Shown here piece after piece: positions 26,231 through 35,381 of a DNA stretch of 64,000 nt. Below the pieces are notes generated by a model, which worked only from the letters and a program-made list of their open reading frames with translations, had not been told where the DNA came from and ran no database searches. Origin of the DNA: G965218495 sp965218495 (GTDB lineage Bacteria > Bacteroidota > Rhodothermia > Rhodothermales > Bin80); the NCBI GenBank assembly GCA_965218495.1, contig OZ244626.1:1054001-1118000 (forward strand). The letters are read 5' to 3'. Numbering within the stretch: the first letter of the stretch is position 1; each line of letters starts with the position of its first letter. The position numbers were made by a program, and so were the translations under genes.

Positions 26231-27319
26231 GTGAGAAATTCTTACAAGGTAGCGGTCTTGCCCGGGGATGGGATTGGCCCCGAAGTGACGCGCGAAGCAC
26301 TCCAGGTGCTACGAGCGGCGGCAGAGTCGCACGGCTTTGGGCTTCAGACGTCGTCTCACGCAGTCGGGGGCAGTGCACTGGACAGTTACGACGAGCCGCT
26401 ACCGGCCACCACCATTGCAGCCTGTCAAGCTGCGGACGCGGTGCTCCTTGGCGCCATCGGTGGTCCGAAGTGGGACCATGAAACCGGACCTCGCCGCTGC
26501 GAAGCCGCGCTCCTTGGCGTGCGCAAGCTCTTGGGAGTCTACGCCAACTTGCGACCGGTAGTGGTGCTTGAGGGCTTGACATCACGGTCGCCGCTGGGCG
26601 CTGAGCGCGTCGCCGGCACGGACATCCTCATCGTAAGAGAACTGACAGGGGGCGTGTACTTTGGCACGCCGCGCGGGCTTAAGTGCTCCGGCGGTCAGCG
26701 TATTGGCGTAAACACGATGGTCTATACCGAGGACGAAATTTCTCGCATTGCCCGCGTCGCCTTCACATGGGCGCGCCGTCGAACAGGGCACGTCACATCC
26801 GTGGACAAAGCCAACGTGCTGGAAGCCTCGCAGCTCTGGCGCACGGTGGTTCGTGAGGTGCATGGACAAGAGTTTCCGGATGTATCTCTGAATCATCTGT
26901 ACGTCGATAACGCAGCAATGCAGTTGGTGCTAGACCCCGGGTCGTTTGACGTAATTCTCACGGGAAACCTTTTTGGAGACATCCTTTCAGACTTGGCCGC
27001 CACACTGCCCGGTTCGATTGGCCTTTTGCCATCAGCCAGCGTGGGCGCTGCCATCGGGCTATTTGAGCCGGTGCATGGAAGCGCCCCGAATATTGCAGGA
27101 CAGGGGAGGGCGAACCCCGTGGGTGCGATACTCAGTGCCGCGATGATGCTGGAATCCCTAGGCGAAGAGGCGGCAGCAACACGTATCCGAAGTGGCGTTG
27201 CGGACACCCTGCAGTCTGGCGTGTTTACAGCCGACTTGGGGGGCACGGCATCAACGACAGCGGTTGGAGAGGCTATCTGCGAATTCGCCTTCGGAATGGA
27301 ATCAGCTAACACATTTTAG
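26231..27319 (+). CDS. leuB: 3-isopropylmalate dehydrogenase
   Basis: Oxidative decarboxylation of 3-isopropylmalate in leucine synthesis; with CimA upstream in the pathway it should also handle 3-methylmalate. KVAVLPGDGIGPEVTREALQVL is the N-terminal signature; RELTGGVYFG, VDKANVLEASQLWR, VDNAAMQLVLDPGSFDVILTGNLFGDILSDLAATLPGSIGLLPSAS and FEPVHGSAPNIAGQGRANPVG give the substrate, metal and NAD sites. Start is GTG at 26231 (VRNSYKVAVL). Length 362 is normal. It lies 19 bp after ilvC. Confidence 0.96.
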   Translation: MRNSYKVAVLPGDGIGPEVTREALQVLRAAAESHGFGLQTSSHAVGGSALDSYDEPLPATTIAACQAADAVLLGAIGGPKWDHETGPRRCEAALLGVRKLLGVYANLRPVVVLEGLTSRSPLGAERVAGTDILIVRELTGGVYFGTPRGLKCSGGQRIGVNTMVYTEDEISRIARVAFTWARRRTGHVTSVDKANVLEASQLWRTVVREVHGQEFPDVSLNHLYVDNAAMQLVLDPGSFDVILTGNLFGDILSDLAATLPGSIGLLPSASVGAAIGLFEPVHGSAPNIAGQGRANPVGAILSAAMMLESLGEEAAATRIRSGVADTLQSGVFTADLGGTASTTAVGEAICEFAFGMESANTF

Positions 27320-27327
27320 GCAGACTA

Positions 27328-28944
27328 ATGTCATTTGATCACGTAAGGATCTTTGATACCACGCTGCGCGACGGCGAACAAGCGCCGGGTGCAGCGATGA
27401 CCATCAACGAAAAGCTGCGAATTGCGCAGCAGCTTGCACGGCTCAACGTTGACGTTATTGAGGCCGGCTTTCCCATCTCTTCACCGGCGCAGTTTGAAGC
27501 CGTTCAGCGCATCGCAGGAGAGATTCGCGGTCCTGTGATTTGTGCCTTGGCGCGGACGGTTCCGGCAGACATTGAGGCTGCGGGTGAGGCCTTGCTCACG
27601 GGCAACAATGGGCGGATTCACACCTTTATTGCCACGAGTGAAATCCACCTCATGGCCAAGTTCGGCGACGCGCGTTACGGAATTTCGTTAGCGGAGAAGC
27701 GGCAGACGATCCTGCGCATGGCCACCGAAGCTGTGACCCAGGCGCGTGCAATGACCAGCGACGTGGAGTTCAGCGCTGAGGATGCAGGGCGTACCGACAC
27801 GGGTTACCTGGTCGAGGTCATAAGCGCGGCCGTTGAGGCCGGCGCCACCACCATCAACATTCCCGACACGACCGGGTACTGCGTGCCCCATGAATATGCC
27901 CAGCTGTTTCACCTGGTGAAGGAGCGGTGTAACCTGAATGGTCAGGTGACCCTTTCCACGCATTGTCACGACGATCTGGGGCTGGCCGTAGCAAACTCGC
28001 TGGCTGGCGTGCTGGCCGGCGCCCGTCAGGTAGAGTGTACCATCAACGGTATTGGCGAGCGTGCAGGCAATGCCTCGCTGGAAGAGGTCGTGATGGCGCT
28101 GAAGGTCCGGCGTAGCAACTTTGGGGCAGAAACCGCGATCCGGACACACTTGCTGACGCCTACGAGTCGCCTCGTGTCGATTGCCACGGGCTTTGCGGTG
28201 CCGCCTAACAAGGCGGTAGTAGGAGGCAATGCCTTCAGCCATGAGGCCGGAATTCATCAGCATGGCGTGCTCAAGAGTCGCGAAACGTACGAGATCATGC
28301 GAGCCGCGGATGTCGGCCAGAACGCTGAGGCGATCCGGTTGGGACGGCATTCGGGGCGCCATGGCCTCTTCAGCCGTCTCAGCACCATGGGCATCGTCGT
28401 TGCGGAAGAGCACCACGAGGAGTTGTACCAGCAGTTCGTAGAGCTCGCTGACAAGAAAAAGGAGATCCACGATGAGGACCTGGAGGAGCTGGTCCTACGC
28501 ACGACTGGGCGACCGACATCGGATCCCTACCGTCTGGACCAGATCCACGTATCGACAGGAACTGGGCGCCACCCTACTGCCGAGGTTCTGGTGCACCACC
28601 TTGCTTCCGGCACTTTCCGCCGCGAAACCGCCGACGGCGACGGACCGGTAGCCGCCATATATAAGGCCATCGACCAGGCCACGGGGAGCCATCATGACCT
28701 GGTCAGCTATGCGATTCGATCCGTGGGAGAAGGGGCGGATGCGATGGGTGAGGTAACCGTCCTCATTGGAGATAGCGGCGCGTTCTTTCGGGGCGTTTCC
28801 CGCAGCACGGATGTGCTGAAAGCCTCGGCCGACAGCTACATCAGGGCACTCAATCAACTGGCAAAATTCCGCACCGAAGAAAAGAACGTTGAGTTCGTTG
28901 GCGATAGTATTATGCAGTCCTTTGAAAGCGGCACGCCGCAGTAG
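27328..28944 (+). CDS. leuA: 2-isopropylmalate synthase
   Basis: Claisen condensation of acetyl-CoA with 2-oxoisovalerate, first committed step to leucine. The DRE-TIM barrel begins VRIFDTTLRDGEQAPGAAM; STHCHDDLGLAVANSLAGVLAGARQVECTINGIGERAGNASLEEVVMAL carries metal-ligand His residues, and GNAFSHEAGIHQHGVLK follows. Residues about 400-520 form the regulatory (leucine-feedback) domain, so allosteric inhibition is likely. Length 538 is usual for the long LeuA type. It is separated from leuB by 8 bp. Confidence 0.96.
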   Translation: MSFDHVRIFDTTLRDGEQAPGAAMTINEKLRIAQQLARLNVDVIEAGFPISSPAQFEAVQRIAGEIRGPVICALARTVPADIEAAGEALLTGNNGRIHTFIATSEIHLMAKFGDARYGISLAEKRQTILRMATEAVTQARAMTSDVEFSAEDAGRTDTGYLVEVISAAVEAGATTINIPDTTGYCVPHEYAQLFHLVKERCNLNGQVTLSTHCHDDLGLAVANSLAGVLAGARQVECTINGIGERAGNASLEEVVMALKVRRSNFGAETAIRTHLLTPTSRLVSIATGFAVPPNKAVVGGNAFSHEAGIHQHGVLKSRETYEIMRAADVGQNAEAIRLGRHSGRHGLFSRLSTMGIVVAEEHHEELYQQFVELADKKKEIHDEDLEELVLRTTGRPTSDPYRLDQIHVSTGTGRHPTAEVLVHHLASGTFRRETADGDGPVAAIYKAIDQATGSHHDLVSYAIRSVGEGADAMGEVTVLIGDSGAFFRGVSRSTDVLKASADSYIRALNQLAKFRTEEKNVEFVGDSIMQSFESGTPQ

Positions 28945-28947
28945 CCG

Positions 28948-30243
28948 ATGATGACGATTACCGAGAAAATCCTTGCAAGCCATGCGCAACGCGAGCGCGT
29001 GGCACCCGGCGAGAGCATCTGGGTAGATGTTGACATCCTGATGACACACGATGTCTGCGGGCCACCGACGGTGGACATCTTCAAGCGCGAGTTTGGGGAG
29101 GACGCCCGCGTATGGGACCCCGACAAGCTGGTTGTCCTGCCGGACCACTATATCTTTACCGCAAATCATCATGCGAACCGCAACGTGAGGCTCTTGCGCG
29201 AATTTGCGCAAGAGCAAGACCTGCCGCACTTCTACGATGTGGGTACGCCCCGCTACAAAGGCGTATGCCACGTGGCCCTGGCGGAGGAAGGCTTTAACCG
29301 GCCCGGATCACTACTTATCGGGACTGACAGCCATACCTGCACCTCGGGCGCATTCGGGATGTTTTCCACCGGCGTAGGCAACACGGATGCGGCACTGATC
29401 ATGGGAACAGGCAAGATCTGGCTGCGCGTACCTGAAACCATGCGCTTCATCTTCGAAGGCGAGATGCCGCCATACCTTATGGCCAAGGATCTCATCCTAG
29501 CCGTAATCGGAGACATTGGCTGTGACGGGGCCACCTACCGCGCAATGGAGTTTGACGGCGAAGCGGTCTATGCGTTGTCCATGCAGGAACGTATGACGCT
29601 CACGAACATGGCGATTGAAGCCGGTGGCAAGAATGGCGTAATTGCGCCGGACGAGGTGACGCTTGACTACGTTCGCAAGCGTACTGATGCGCCGTTTAAT
29701 GTGGTATACAGCGATGTAGATGCGCGGTACCAGTCCGAATACCGCTACGATGTAACGACGATGGAGCCCGTGGTGGCCAAGCCACATCGGCCGGACAACA
29801 AGGCCAGTGTAGGAGAGGTAGCCGGCACGCGCCTGGATCGGGCCTATGTGGGAAGCTGTACGGGTGGAAAACTCGAAGACTTCCTCGCCGCGGCTTCCGT
29901 GCTCAAGGGACAGGGGGTGGTGATTGATACCTATATCGTGCCTGCTACCACCGAGATTGGCCAGGCACTGCACACCACGAATTTGGCCGGCGTATCCTTG
30001 CATGAGATCTTCGAAAACGCGGGCTGCCTGATGGGACAGGCGAGCTGCGGCGCATGCCTGGGCGGCCCGCAGGACACCTTCGGGCGCAACGTGTCCCGTG
30101 AAGTAGTAATTTCCACGACAAACAGAAATTTTCCGGGTCGGATGGGATCCAAGAAGGCCTCAGTGTACCTGGCCTCTCCGTTGACCGTAGCCGCTTCTGC
30201 ACTTGCCGGGGTGATCACCGACCCGCGCGAGGTATTGGTATAG
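28948..30243 (+). CDS. leuC: 3-isopropylmalate dehydratase, large subunit
   Basis: Aconitase-family [4Fe-4S] subunit that pairs with LeuD. The protein begins MTITEKILASHA; GTDSHTCTSGAFGMFSTGVGNTDAALIMGTGKIWLRVPET contains the first cluster cysteine, and YVGSCTGGKLEDFLAAASVL and CGACLGGPQDTFG supply the other cysteines. Length 431 places it with the shorter LeuC/HacA-type subfamily instead of the E. coli type. The cofactor is expected to be oxygen-sensitive. It also should act on citramalate made by CimA. Two adjacent ATGs (28948, 28951) are possible starts. The gap to leuA is 3 bp. Confidence 0.95.
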   Translation: MMTITEKILASHAQRERVAPGESIWVDVDILMTHDVCGPPTVDIFKREFGEDARVWDPDKLVVLPDHYIFTANHHANRNVRLLREFAQEQDLPHFYDVGTPRYKGVCHVALAEEGFNRPGSLLIGTDSHTCTSGAFGMFSTGVGNTDAALIMGTGKIWLRVPETMRFIFEGEMPPYLMAKDLILAVIGDIGCDGATYRAMEFDGEAVYALSMQERMTLTNMAIEAGGKNGVIAPDEVTLDYVRKRTDAPFNVVYSDVDARYQSEYRYDVTTMEPVVAKPHRPDNKASVGEVAGTRLDRAYVGSCTGGKLEDFLAAASVLKGQGVVIDTYIVPATTEIGQALHTTNLAGVSLHEIFENAGCLMGQASCGACLGGPQDTFGRNVSREVVISTTNRNFPGRMGSKKASVYLASPLTVAASALAGVITDPREVLV

Positions 30244-30256
30244 AATTAGACAAGGC

Positions 30257-30826
30257 ATGGAACGCAATATTCGAGGCTTGGCCTACGTGGTAGGAAACGC
30301 CATTGATACTGACCAGATCATCCCTGCGGAGCATCTGGTCTACAGCCTGAGAAGAACGGACGAGCGCCGCATGTACGGGCGCTTTGCTTTGAGCGGAATA
30401 CCGGTGGCTGGGCAGGGACTGCCATTTGGCAACATTCCGTTTACTGCGCCCGACGAATACAGGAGCAAGTTCACGTTTGTGGTAGGTGGCTCAAACTTCG
30501 GCTGCGGCTCCTCGCGCGAGCATGCACCGTTTGCACTTACAGAAGCTGGTGCCCGGGTCGTGATTGCAGAAAGCTATGCGCGGATATTCTTCCGCAACAC
30601 GGTTGATGGCGGCTTCGTCATTCCGTTTGAGTCGGAGGAGCGGCTGGTAGACCGTATCAGGACAGGGGACGACCTGGAGCTCGATACCAAGCGGGCGCAC
30701 CTGACGAATCATACCACCAATCAGGCATTTCTATTGCGTCCGCTGGGAGATGTCGCCGAGATTCTACATGCCGGCAACGTGTTTGCCTATGCACGGCAGG
30801 CAGGACTAATCCCGGCTGCGCCATGA
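30257..30826 (+). CDS. leuD: 3-isopropylmalate dehydratase, small subunit
   Basis: Swivelling-domain partner of LeuC. The start RGLAYVVGNAIDTDQIIPAEHLVYS contains the conserved D-T-D-Q-I-I-P motif, and VVGGSNFGCGSSREHAPFALTEAGARVVIAESYARIFFRNTVDGG the GCGSSREHAP substrate loop. Length 189 is somewhat longer than the ~165 of archaeal-type small subunits. The stop overlaps the cimA start by 4 bases. Confidence 0.95.
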   Translation: MERNIRGLAYVVGNAIDTDQIIPAEHLVYSLRRTDERRMYGRFALSGIPVAGQGLPFGNIPFTAPDEYRSKFTFVVGGSNFGCGSSREHAPFALTEAGARVVIAESYARIFFRNTVDGGFVIPFESEERLVDRIRTGDDLELDTKRAHLTNHTTNQAFLLRPLGDVAEILHAGNVFAYARQAGLIPAAP

Positions 30827-32442
30827 AACGCACCTCGATTGAGCTATTCGACACCACCCTGCGGGACGGCTCACAAGCCGAGCATGTGACGCTTTCCGTT
30901 TCGGACAAGATGCGCATTGCACATCGGCTGGACGCGTTCGGAATTCATGTGATTGAGGGCGGCTGGCCCGGGTCGAATCCCAAGGATCAAGAGTTCTTCC
31001 AGGGGGCCTCGGCTGCCACATGGAAGCAGGCGCAAATCTGCGCTTTTGGCTCTACGCGGCGAGCAGGAAACGCGCCCGAAGAGGATCCAAGCCTGCAAGC
31101 GATGCTGGCATCGGGCACCAGTGTGGTGTCCATATTCGGCAAGAGCTGGACGCTGCACGTGGAGCGGGCGCTCGCCGTAAGCCGCGAGGAAAACCTGGAC
31201 ATGATCGCCTCTTCCGTCAGCTATCTGACAAGCCAGGGAAAGCGCGTGATCTATGACGCGGAGCATTTTTTTGACGGCTACAAGGACGACCCTTCGTACG
31301 CACTGAAGACTTTGGAAGCGGCGACTCGGGCTGGTGCCGACGTCCTGGTGCTTTGTGACACCAACGGAGGGACGCTTCCCAGCGAGGTCGGACGCATCGT
31401 ACGTGCGGTAGATGAGCGGTTTGACAGCATTGGAATTCATCCGCACAACGATAGCGGATGCGGGGTAGCCAATGCCTTGGCCGCGGTGGAGGCCGGCGCA
31501 CGCCACGTGCAGGGGACCATCAACGGCATTGGAGAGCGGGTCGGCAATGCAGACCTGTGCACGATCATTGCATGCCTCCAAGCCAAGATGGGATATCACT
31601 GCGTGCCGCCGCAATGTCTGGCCGGCCTGGCAGACCTTTCCCACTTTGTGGACGAGGTCGCAAACCTTTTGCCGCTAGACCGTGCGCCGTTTGTGGGGCG
31701 GAGTGCGTTTGCGCACAAGGGCGGAATCCATGTCTCTGCGGTGATGAAGGAGCCCCGCGCATATGAGCATATGGATCCGGAAGTGGTGGGCAACAAGCGG
31801 CGGGTGCTTGTGTCCGACCTGTCTGGACAGTCTAACGTGCGCTACAAGGCCAAAGAGCTCGGCATTGAGCTGAACGGGCAGCGTGAAACGCGCGAAGCAG
31901 TCAAGCGCATCAAGACGTTAGAGCACCTTGGGTATGAGTTTCAGGGAGCGGAGGCATCATTTGAGCTTCTGCTGCGAAGCATCCGCGGGGAACAGACAAA
32001 GATGTTCACGCTTGACCGGTTCCGTGTACATACGGCGAGGGGCCAGCAGGGTGTGCAGTGGTCCGAGGCTACCGTGGCAGTATTTGTCCGCGGGAAGCGG
32101 GAGTTGGCCGTGGCCGAGGGATTGGGGCCGGTAGACGCACTCTCCAATGCGCTCCACAAAGCGTTGTGTGTCTCGTACCCACGTTTGGGGGCCGTTCGCC
32201 TGGCCGACTACAAAGTTCGGGTGCTAGGCTCCGAGAGTGCTACCGAGGCTACGGTTCGCGTGCTGATTGAGCATCACGAGGCTGGCGGCGACCGGCGCTG
32301 GCACACCGTAGGGGTTTCAAAAAATATCCTTGATGCAAGTTGGCAGGCTCTGACCGACGGCATTTGCTATTACCTGTTCCACACCGAATCAAGCCAGCTG
32401 TCGGTAGCCGGGCTCAAACCGGCCCAGGCTGTCGCTGCATAG
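30823..32442 (+). CDS. cimA: (R)-citramalate synthase
   Basis: LeuA-related enzyme that condenses acetyl-CoA with pyruvate to give citramalate, a threonine-independent entry to 2-oxobutyrate and isoleucine. IELFDTTLRDGSQAEHVTLSVSDKMRIAHRLDAFGIHVIEGGWPGSNPKDQEFF contains the GWPGSNPKD motif that separates CimA from LeuA. GIHPHNDSGCGVANALAAVEAGARHVQGTINGIGERVGNADL and AFAHKGGIHVSAVMK are the metal-site segments. A C-terminal regulatory domain is present (total 539). Overlap with leuD (ATGA) and position at the operon's end support joint expression with leuBCD, whose products carry on the pathway. Stop is 21 bp from the convergent argE stop. Confidence 0.93.
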   Translation: MKRTSIELFDTTLRDGSQAEHVTLSVSDKMRIAHRLDAFGIHVIEGGWPGSNPKDQEFFQGASAATWKQAQICAFGSTRRAGNAPEEDPSLQAMLASGTSVVSIFGKSWTLHVERALAVSREENLDMIASSVSYLTSQGKRVIYDAEHFFDGYKDDPSYALKTLEAATRAGADVLVLCDTNGGTLPSEVGRIVRAVDERFDSIGIHPHNDSGCGVANALAAVEAGARHVQGTINGIGERVGNADLCTIIACLQAKMGYHCVPPQCLAGLADLSHFVDEVANLLPLDRAPFVGRSAFAHKGGIHVSAVMKEPRAYEHMDPEVVGNKRRVLVSDLSGQSNVRYKAKELGIELNGQRETREAVKRIKTLEHLGYEFQGAEASFELLLRSIRGEQTKMFTLDRFRVHTARGQQGVQWSEATVAVFVRGKRELAVAEGLGPVDALSNALHKALCVSYPRLGAVRLADYKVRVLGSESATEATVRVLIEHHEAGGDRRWHTVGVSKNILDASWQALTDGICYYLFHTESSQLSVAGLKPAQAVAA

Positions 32443-32450
32443 CGGAGCCA

Positions 32451-32473
32451 GCGCTTGCCTGACTCAGGCGCGC
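32451..32473. terminator. short dyad between convergent cimA and argE (possible two-way terminator)
   Basis: GCGC-tt-GCCTGA and TCAGGC-GCGC pair around a single C, spanning the 21-bp gap and the argE stop. Compact and GC-rich but with no T-run on either side. A bidirectional terminator is inferred from the convergent layout. Confidence 0.3.
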
Positions 32474-33540
32474 AAACGCGAGTTGTAGTACTCCTTGATG
32501 ATCCGCTGGTATGCACGGGCGGCACGTGAGATTTCCGCTGCAGCGACATGCTCCTCTGCTGTGTGCGATAGCTCACTTTTGCCAGGGCCTATCTTTACTA
32601 CGGGAACGTCATGGAGATGTGTCCAGTCGCTGGCGGTGGGAGACCCCGCTACCACTGCGCCGGGTAGGGCCCGAAGGCAACTCTGAACGATGTGAGCCGT
32701 GGCAGGGGTTGAAACGGGGATAATGCGCCCACTGTGGACGTCGATTTCCGAAGCCAGCAGCGCGTCCAAGTCGCGGGCGATCTGGTCATGCGAGTACGCT
32801 GGCGTGGAGCGGACATCCACATAGAACGTGCAACGATCCGGCACAACGTTCCGCGCGGTCCCTCCTTCGATAGCCGAAACACACAATGTAGGCGCCCCCA
32901 GTAGCGGGTCCGCATGGGCAAATGAATAGCGATTCAACACGCTGATGTCTGCTGCGGCCTTTGTTATGGCGTTTTCACCTAGGTAGGCACGAGCTGCATG
33001 TGCGCTTTTTCCGCGTGCAGTAACCCTTAGGATCAGCAGTCCCTTTTGCGCAATGATGGGCTGCAGCGAAGTCGGCTCGCCCACGAGCGCTGCATGAAGC
33101 GGCGGCAGATGTGGCCTAAGTGCAAGAAGACCGTTGTCGTCCGTACCGATTTCTTCGCACGCGGTCAGGGCAACGATCACCTGGCCGCCTGCGGGATTCC
33201 AGCCTTCCTGGGCAAGGGACAATAGGGCCGTGGTCATGGCTGCGCCGCTGCCCTTGGCGTCTGCCGTTCCCCGCCCGTAGATGAGGCCGCCAACCTCGAC
33301 CGCTTCGTAAGGATCATAGGGATGACCGGTGGAGGGCGGCACCACATCCAGGTGTGAGTTCAGGAGCAGCCGGTGCTCCCCGTCACCAACCCAGAAGTAC
33401 ACGTTATTGCCCAGGCGCCGAACCTGCACGCCGCATTGCTGAACGTAGGCTTCTAAGAATGAAGCGATCGCGTCTTCCTTGTGGCTCAGTGACGGAAATC
33501 GCACGAGTGCCTTCAGAAGATCCGGTGCCGAGCGTATCAT
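32464..33540 (-). CDS. argE: M20-family acetylornithine/acetylcitrulline deacetylase
   Basis: Zinc-dependent deacylase of 358 residues. LLLNSHLDVVPPS has the first metal His and Asp, GRGTADAKGSGAAM the bridging Asp, TACEEIGTDDNGL the catalytic and metal glutamates, and the C-terminal LSHTAEEHVAAAEI the last His. It is the final gene of the arg operon, starting immediately after the argB stop. In bacteria with an acetylornithine or succinylornithine carbamoyltransferase the deacylase acts after carbamoylation, on the acylated citrulline; that role is inferred here from the neighbouring carbamoyltransferase. Relatives include LysK and DapE, but context favours arginine synthesis. Confidence 0.88.
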   Translation of the reverse strand: MIRSAPDLLKALVRFPSLSHKEDAIASFLEAYVQQCGVQVRRLGNNVYFWVGDGEHRLLLNSHLDVVPPSTGHPYDPYEAVEVGGLIYGRGTADAKGSGAAMTTALLSLAQEGWNPAGGQVIVALTACEEIGTDDNGLLALRPHLPPLHAALVGEPTSLQPIIAQKGLLILRVTARGKSAHAARAYLGENAITKAAADISVLNRYSFAHADPLLGAPTLCVSAIEGGTARNVVPDRCTFYVDVRSTPAYSHDQIARDLDALLASEIDVHSGRIIPVSTPATAHIVQSCLRALPGAVVAGSPTASDWTHLHDVPVVKIGPGKSELSHTAEEHVAAAEISRAARAYQRIIKEYYNSRLRA

Positions 33541-34341
33541 CTACAGAATAATTTGCGTTGCGTGCGACCTCTTGATGAGATCGCCAGGACCGGTGACATA
33601 AACTTGGCGAACGCCCTTCCTCAAGGCCTCCACAGCGACATGTCCCTTGACCTGCATGCCGCCGGCAACCCATCCCTGCGCCTGTCCTTCATCGAAGGTG
33701 CGCGCACTGAGAGATCGCACCAGCGTCGCGGGATCATGCGCATGGCGGCGAATGCCGCCGGTTTCCGTCACTAATATCAGCGCCTCTGCTGCCAGGCCTA
33801 CCGCAAGAGCGCTGGCAACGGTGTCGGCATTCACGTTGTAGCGACGCCCTTGGACGTCCACCCCGATAGGCGCAACGATGGGAAGGTATCCTTCGCCCAT
33901 GAGCACCGTGAGGATCCGAGGATGCACGGACTCGATTTCTCCCACCCACCCAAAGTCCACCTCCTCACCGTCTACCATCCATGGCTCGCGTCGGGTGACC
34001 ATCAGCAGACCGCCATCTGCGCCGCAGAGGCCCACGCCGCACAAGCCATGGGTCAGGGCCTGACCCACCAGGGACACGTTGATCGCGCCCCGCATGGTCC
34101 ACTCCACGATTCGAAGGTCCAGCGTCGTCGTGACACGGCGGCCCCGGATGATGCGCGGCCGGTGCCCAAGTTTTCCAGCGAGCGCGCTGGCCTCACTGCC
34201 GCCACCGTGCACAATGGTGACAGGGTTCATTCTGGACAGCATCTCTAGTTGCGGCCAAAAGGCTTCCAGGTCCTTTAGCACCGCGCCGCCGACCTTTACC
34301 ACGATAGGCGCACGTCCGGTGCGCTCGCGCATACGCTCCAT
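33541..34341 (-). CDS. argB: acetylglutamate kinase
   Basis: Amino-acid kinase that phosphorylates N-acetylglutamate (or the succinyl analogue). VVKVGGAVLKDLEAFWPQLEML and IVHGGGSEASALAGKLGHRPRIIRGRRVT are the ATP and substrate segments; INVSLVGQALTHGLCGVGLCGADGGLL and YNVNADTVASALAVGLAAEALILVTETGGI complete the fold. Length 266 is slightly short, with no arginine-regulatory N-terminal helix visible, suggesting feedback control acts elsewhere. The start overlaps the end of the carbamoyltransferase gene by one base. Confidence 0.94.
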   Translation of the reverse strand: MERMRERTGRAPIVVKVGGAVLKDLEAFWPQLEMLSRMNPVTIVHGGGSEASALAGKLGHRPRIIRGRRVTTTLDLRIVEWTMRGAINVSLVGQALTHGLCGVGLCGADGGLLMVTRREPWMVDGEEVDFGWVGEIESVHPRILTVLMGEGYLPIVAPIGVDVQGRRYNVNADTVASALAVGLAAEALILVTETGGIRRHAHDPATLVRSLSARTFDEGQAQGWVAGGMQVKGHVAVEALRKGVRQVYVTGPGDLIKRSHATQIIL

Positions 34342-35381
34342 CAGCTAAGTGCCTGTGCCAGGATAGCCACCTGCGCATGCAGCCTGAATTCCGCCTGCAG
34401 CAGGTGGATTGCCTGGGGGCTGTCGATCACGGCATCAGAAACAACCACGTTGCGCCGGACGGGAAGGCAATGCATGAAAGCACCCTGGTTGGTTCTTGCC
34501 ATCAGCGCCTGGGTAACGCGCCAGTACTTATGGCGTCCCCGAATTACCGCTTCTTTTTCGGAGTTCTGGTACCGCAGTGCGCTTCCCCAGGCCTTGGCGT
34601 AGATCACGTCTGCACCTGTAGCTGCGGCCTCCAGGTTTGCAGTCTCGGTAACAGCCTGGCCATGTGCGGCTGCATACTGATGCGCCTTCGCCATCACGCC
34701 TGGGTCCAATTCATACCCTTCGGGGCGTGCTACCGTGACATCCATGCCCAGGCGGGCCGCCATCAGCACGGCCGAGTTGGGTACAGCCATGGGAAGTGCC
34801 TTGGGATGGTAGGCCCACGCCAGTACAAACCGCTTGCCGCGCGTCGCGCCGCCAAACCGGTGGTGCAGCGTTCCGGCATCGGCCAGAGCCTGGCACGGGT
34901 GGTAGAAGGCTGATTCAAGGTTGATGACAGGAACGGTGGCCGCGTCCAATATCATTCGGAAGCGTTCTTCGTCCCGGTCCGCCGCGTAGTCGGTACCGGA
35001 GGCAAAAGCCCGCACTCCCAGCACGGAGAAGTAGCGCGAGAGGACTCCGATAGCTTCGTGGATGTGCTCAGGGCGTTCACCATCCATCACTTCGCCTTCG
35101 CGCCATTCGAAGGCCCAGGTGCCCTGGCCCGGGACTATTGTGCAGGGATGCAGATGCAGGCGTGCCGCGGCTACCTCCATAGAGGTGCGTGTGCGCAGCG
35201 ATGGATTGAAAAAGACCAGCCCGATGCTGCGCGTCACTGGCGACGGCGGGCGCTGCTTGCCATGGTATTCCTCTACGGCACCAAGCACCATGCGGTCCCA
35301 GGCCTGGTCGCTTCGCTCGTGCCAAGCCAGAAGGTGTTTGCCGCGCAGGGCAGCCTCGTCCCAAACGTGCATGCTACTCAA
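34341..35381 (-). CDS. argF': N-acetyl/succinyl-ornithine carbamoyltransferase
   Basis: Transcarbamylase of 346 residues with the carbamoyl-phosphate loop in FFNPSLRTRTSMEVAAARLHLHP. It belongs to the Bacteroidota/Xanthomonas type that carbamoylates acylated ornithine: it lacks the usual ornithine SMG-type loop pattern and has the FYHPCQALADAGTLHHRFG segment, EGYELDPGVMAKAHQYA, and MHCLPVRRNVVVSDAVID with the C-terminal LPVRRN signature. Discrimination between acetyl and succinyl substrate needs structural comparison. It sits between argD and argB, overlapping argD by 8 bases. No ordinary argF is present in the window. Confidence 0.88.
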   Translation of the reverse strand: MSSMHVWDEAALRGKHLLAWHERSDQAWDRMVLGAVEEYHGKQRPPSPVTRSIGLVFFNPSLRTRTSMEVAAARLHLHPCTIVPGQGTWAFEWREGEVMDGERPEHIHEAIGVLSRYFSVLGVRAFASGTDYAADRDEERFRMILDAATVPVINLESAFYHPCQALADAGTLHHRFGGATRGKRFVLAWAYHPKALPMAVPNSAVLMAARLGMDVTVARPEGYELDPGVMAKAHQYAAAHGQAVTETANLEAAATGADVIYAKAWGSALRYQNSEKEAVIRGRHKYWRVTQALMARTNQGAFMHCLPVRRNVVVSDAVIDSPQAIHLLQAEFRLHAQVAILAQALS

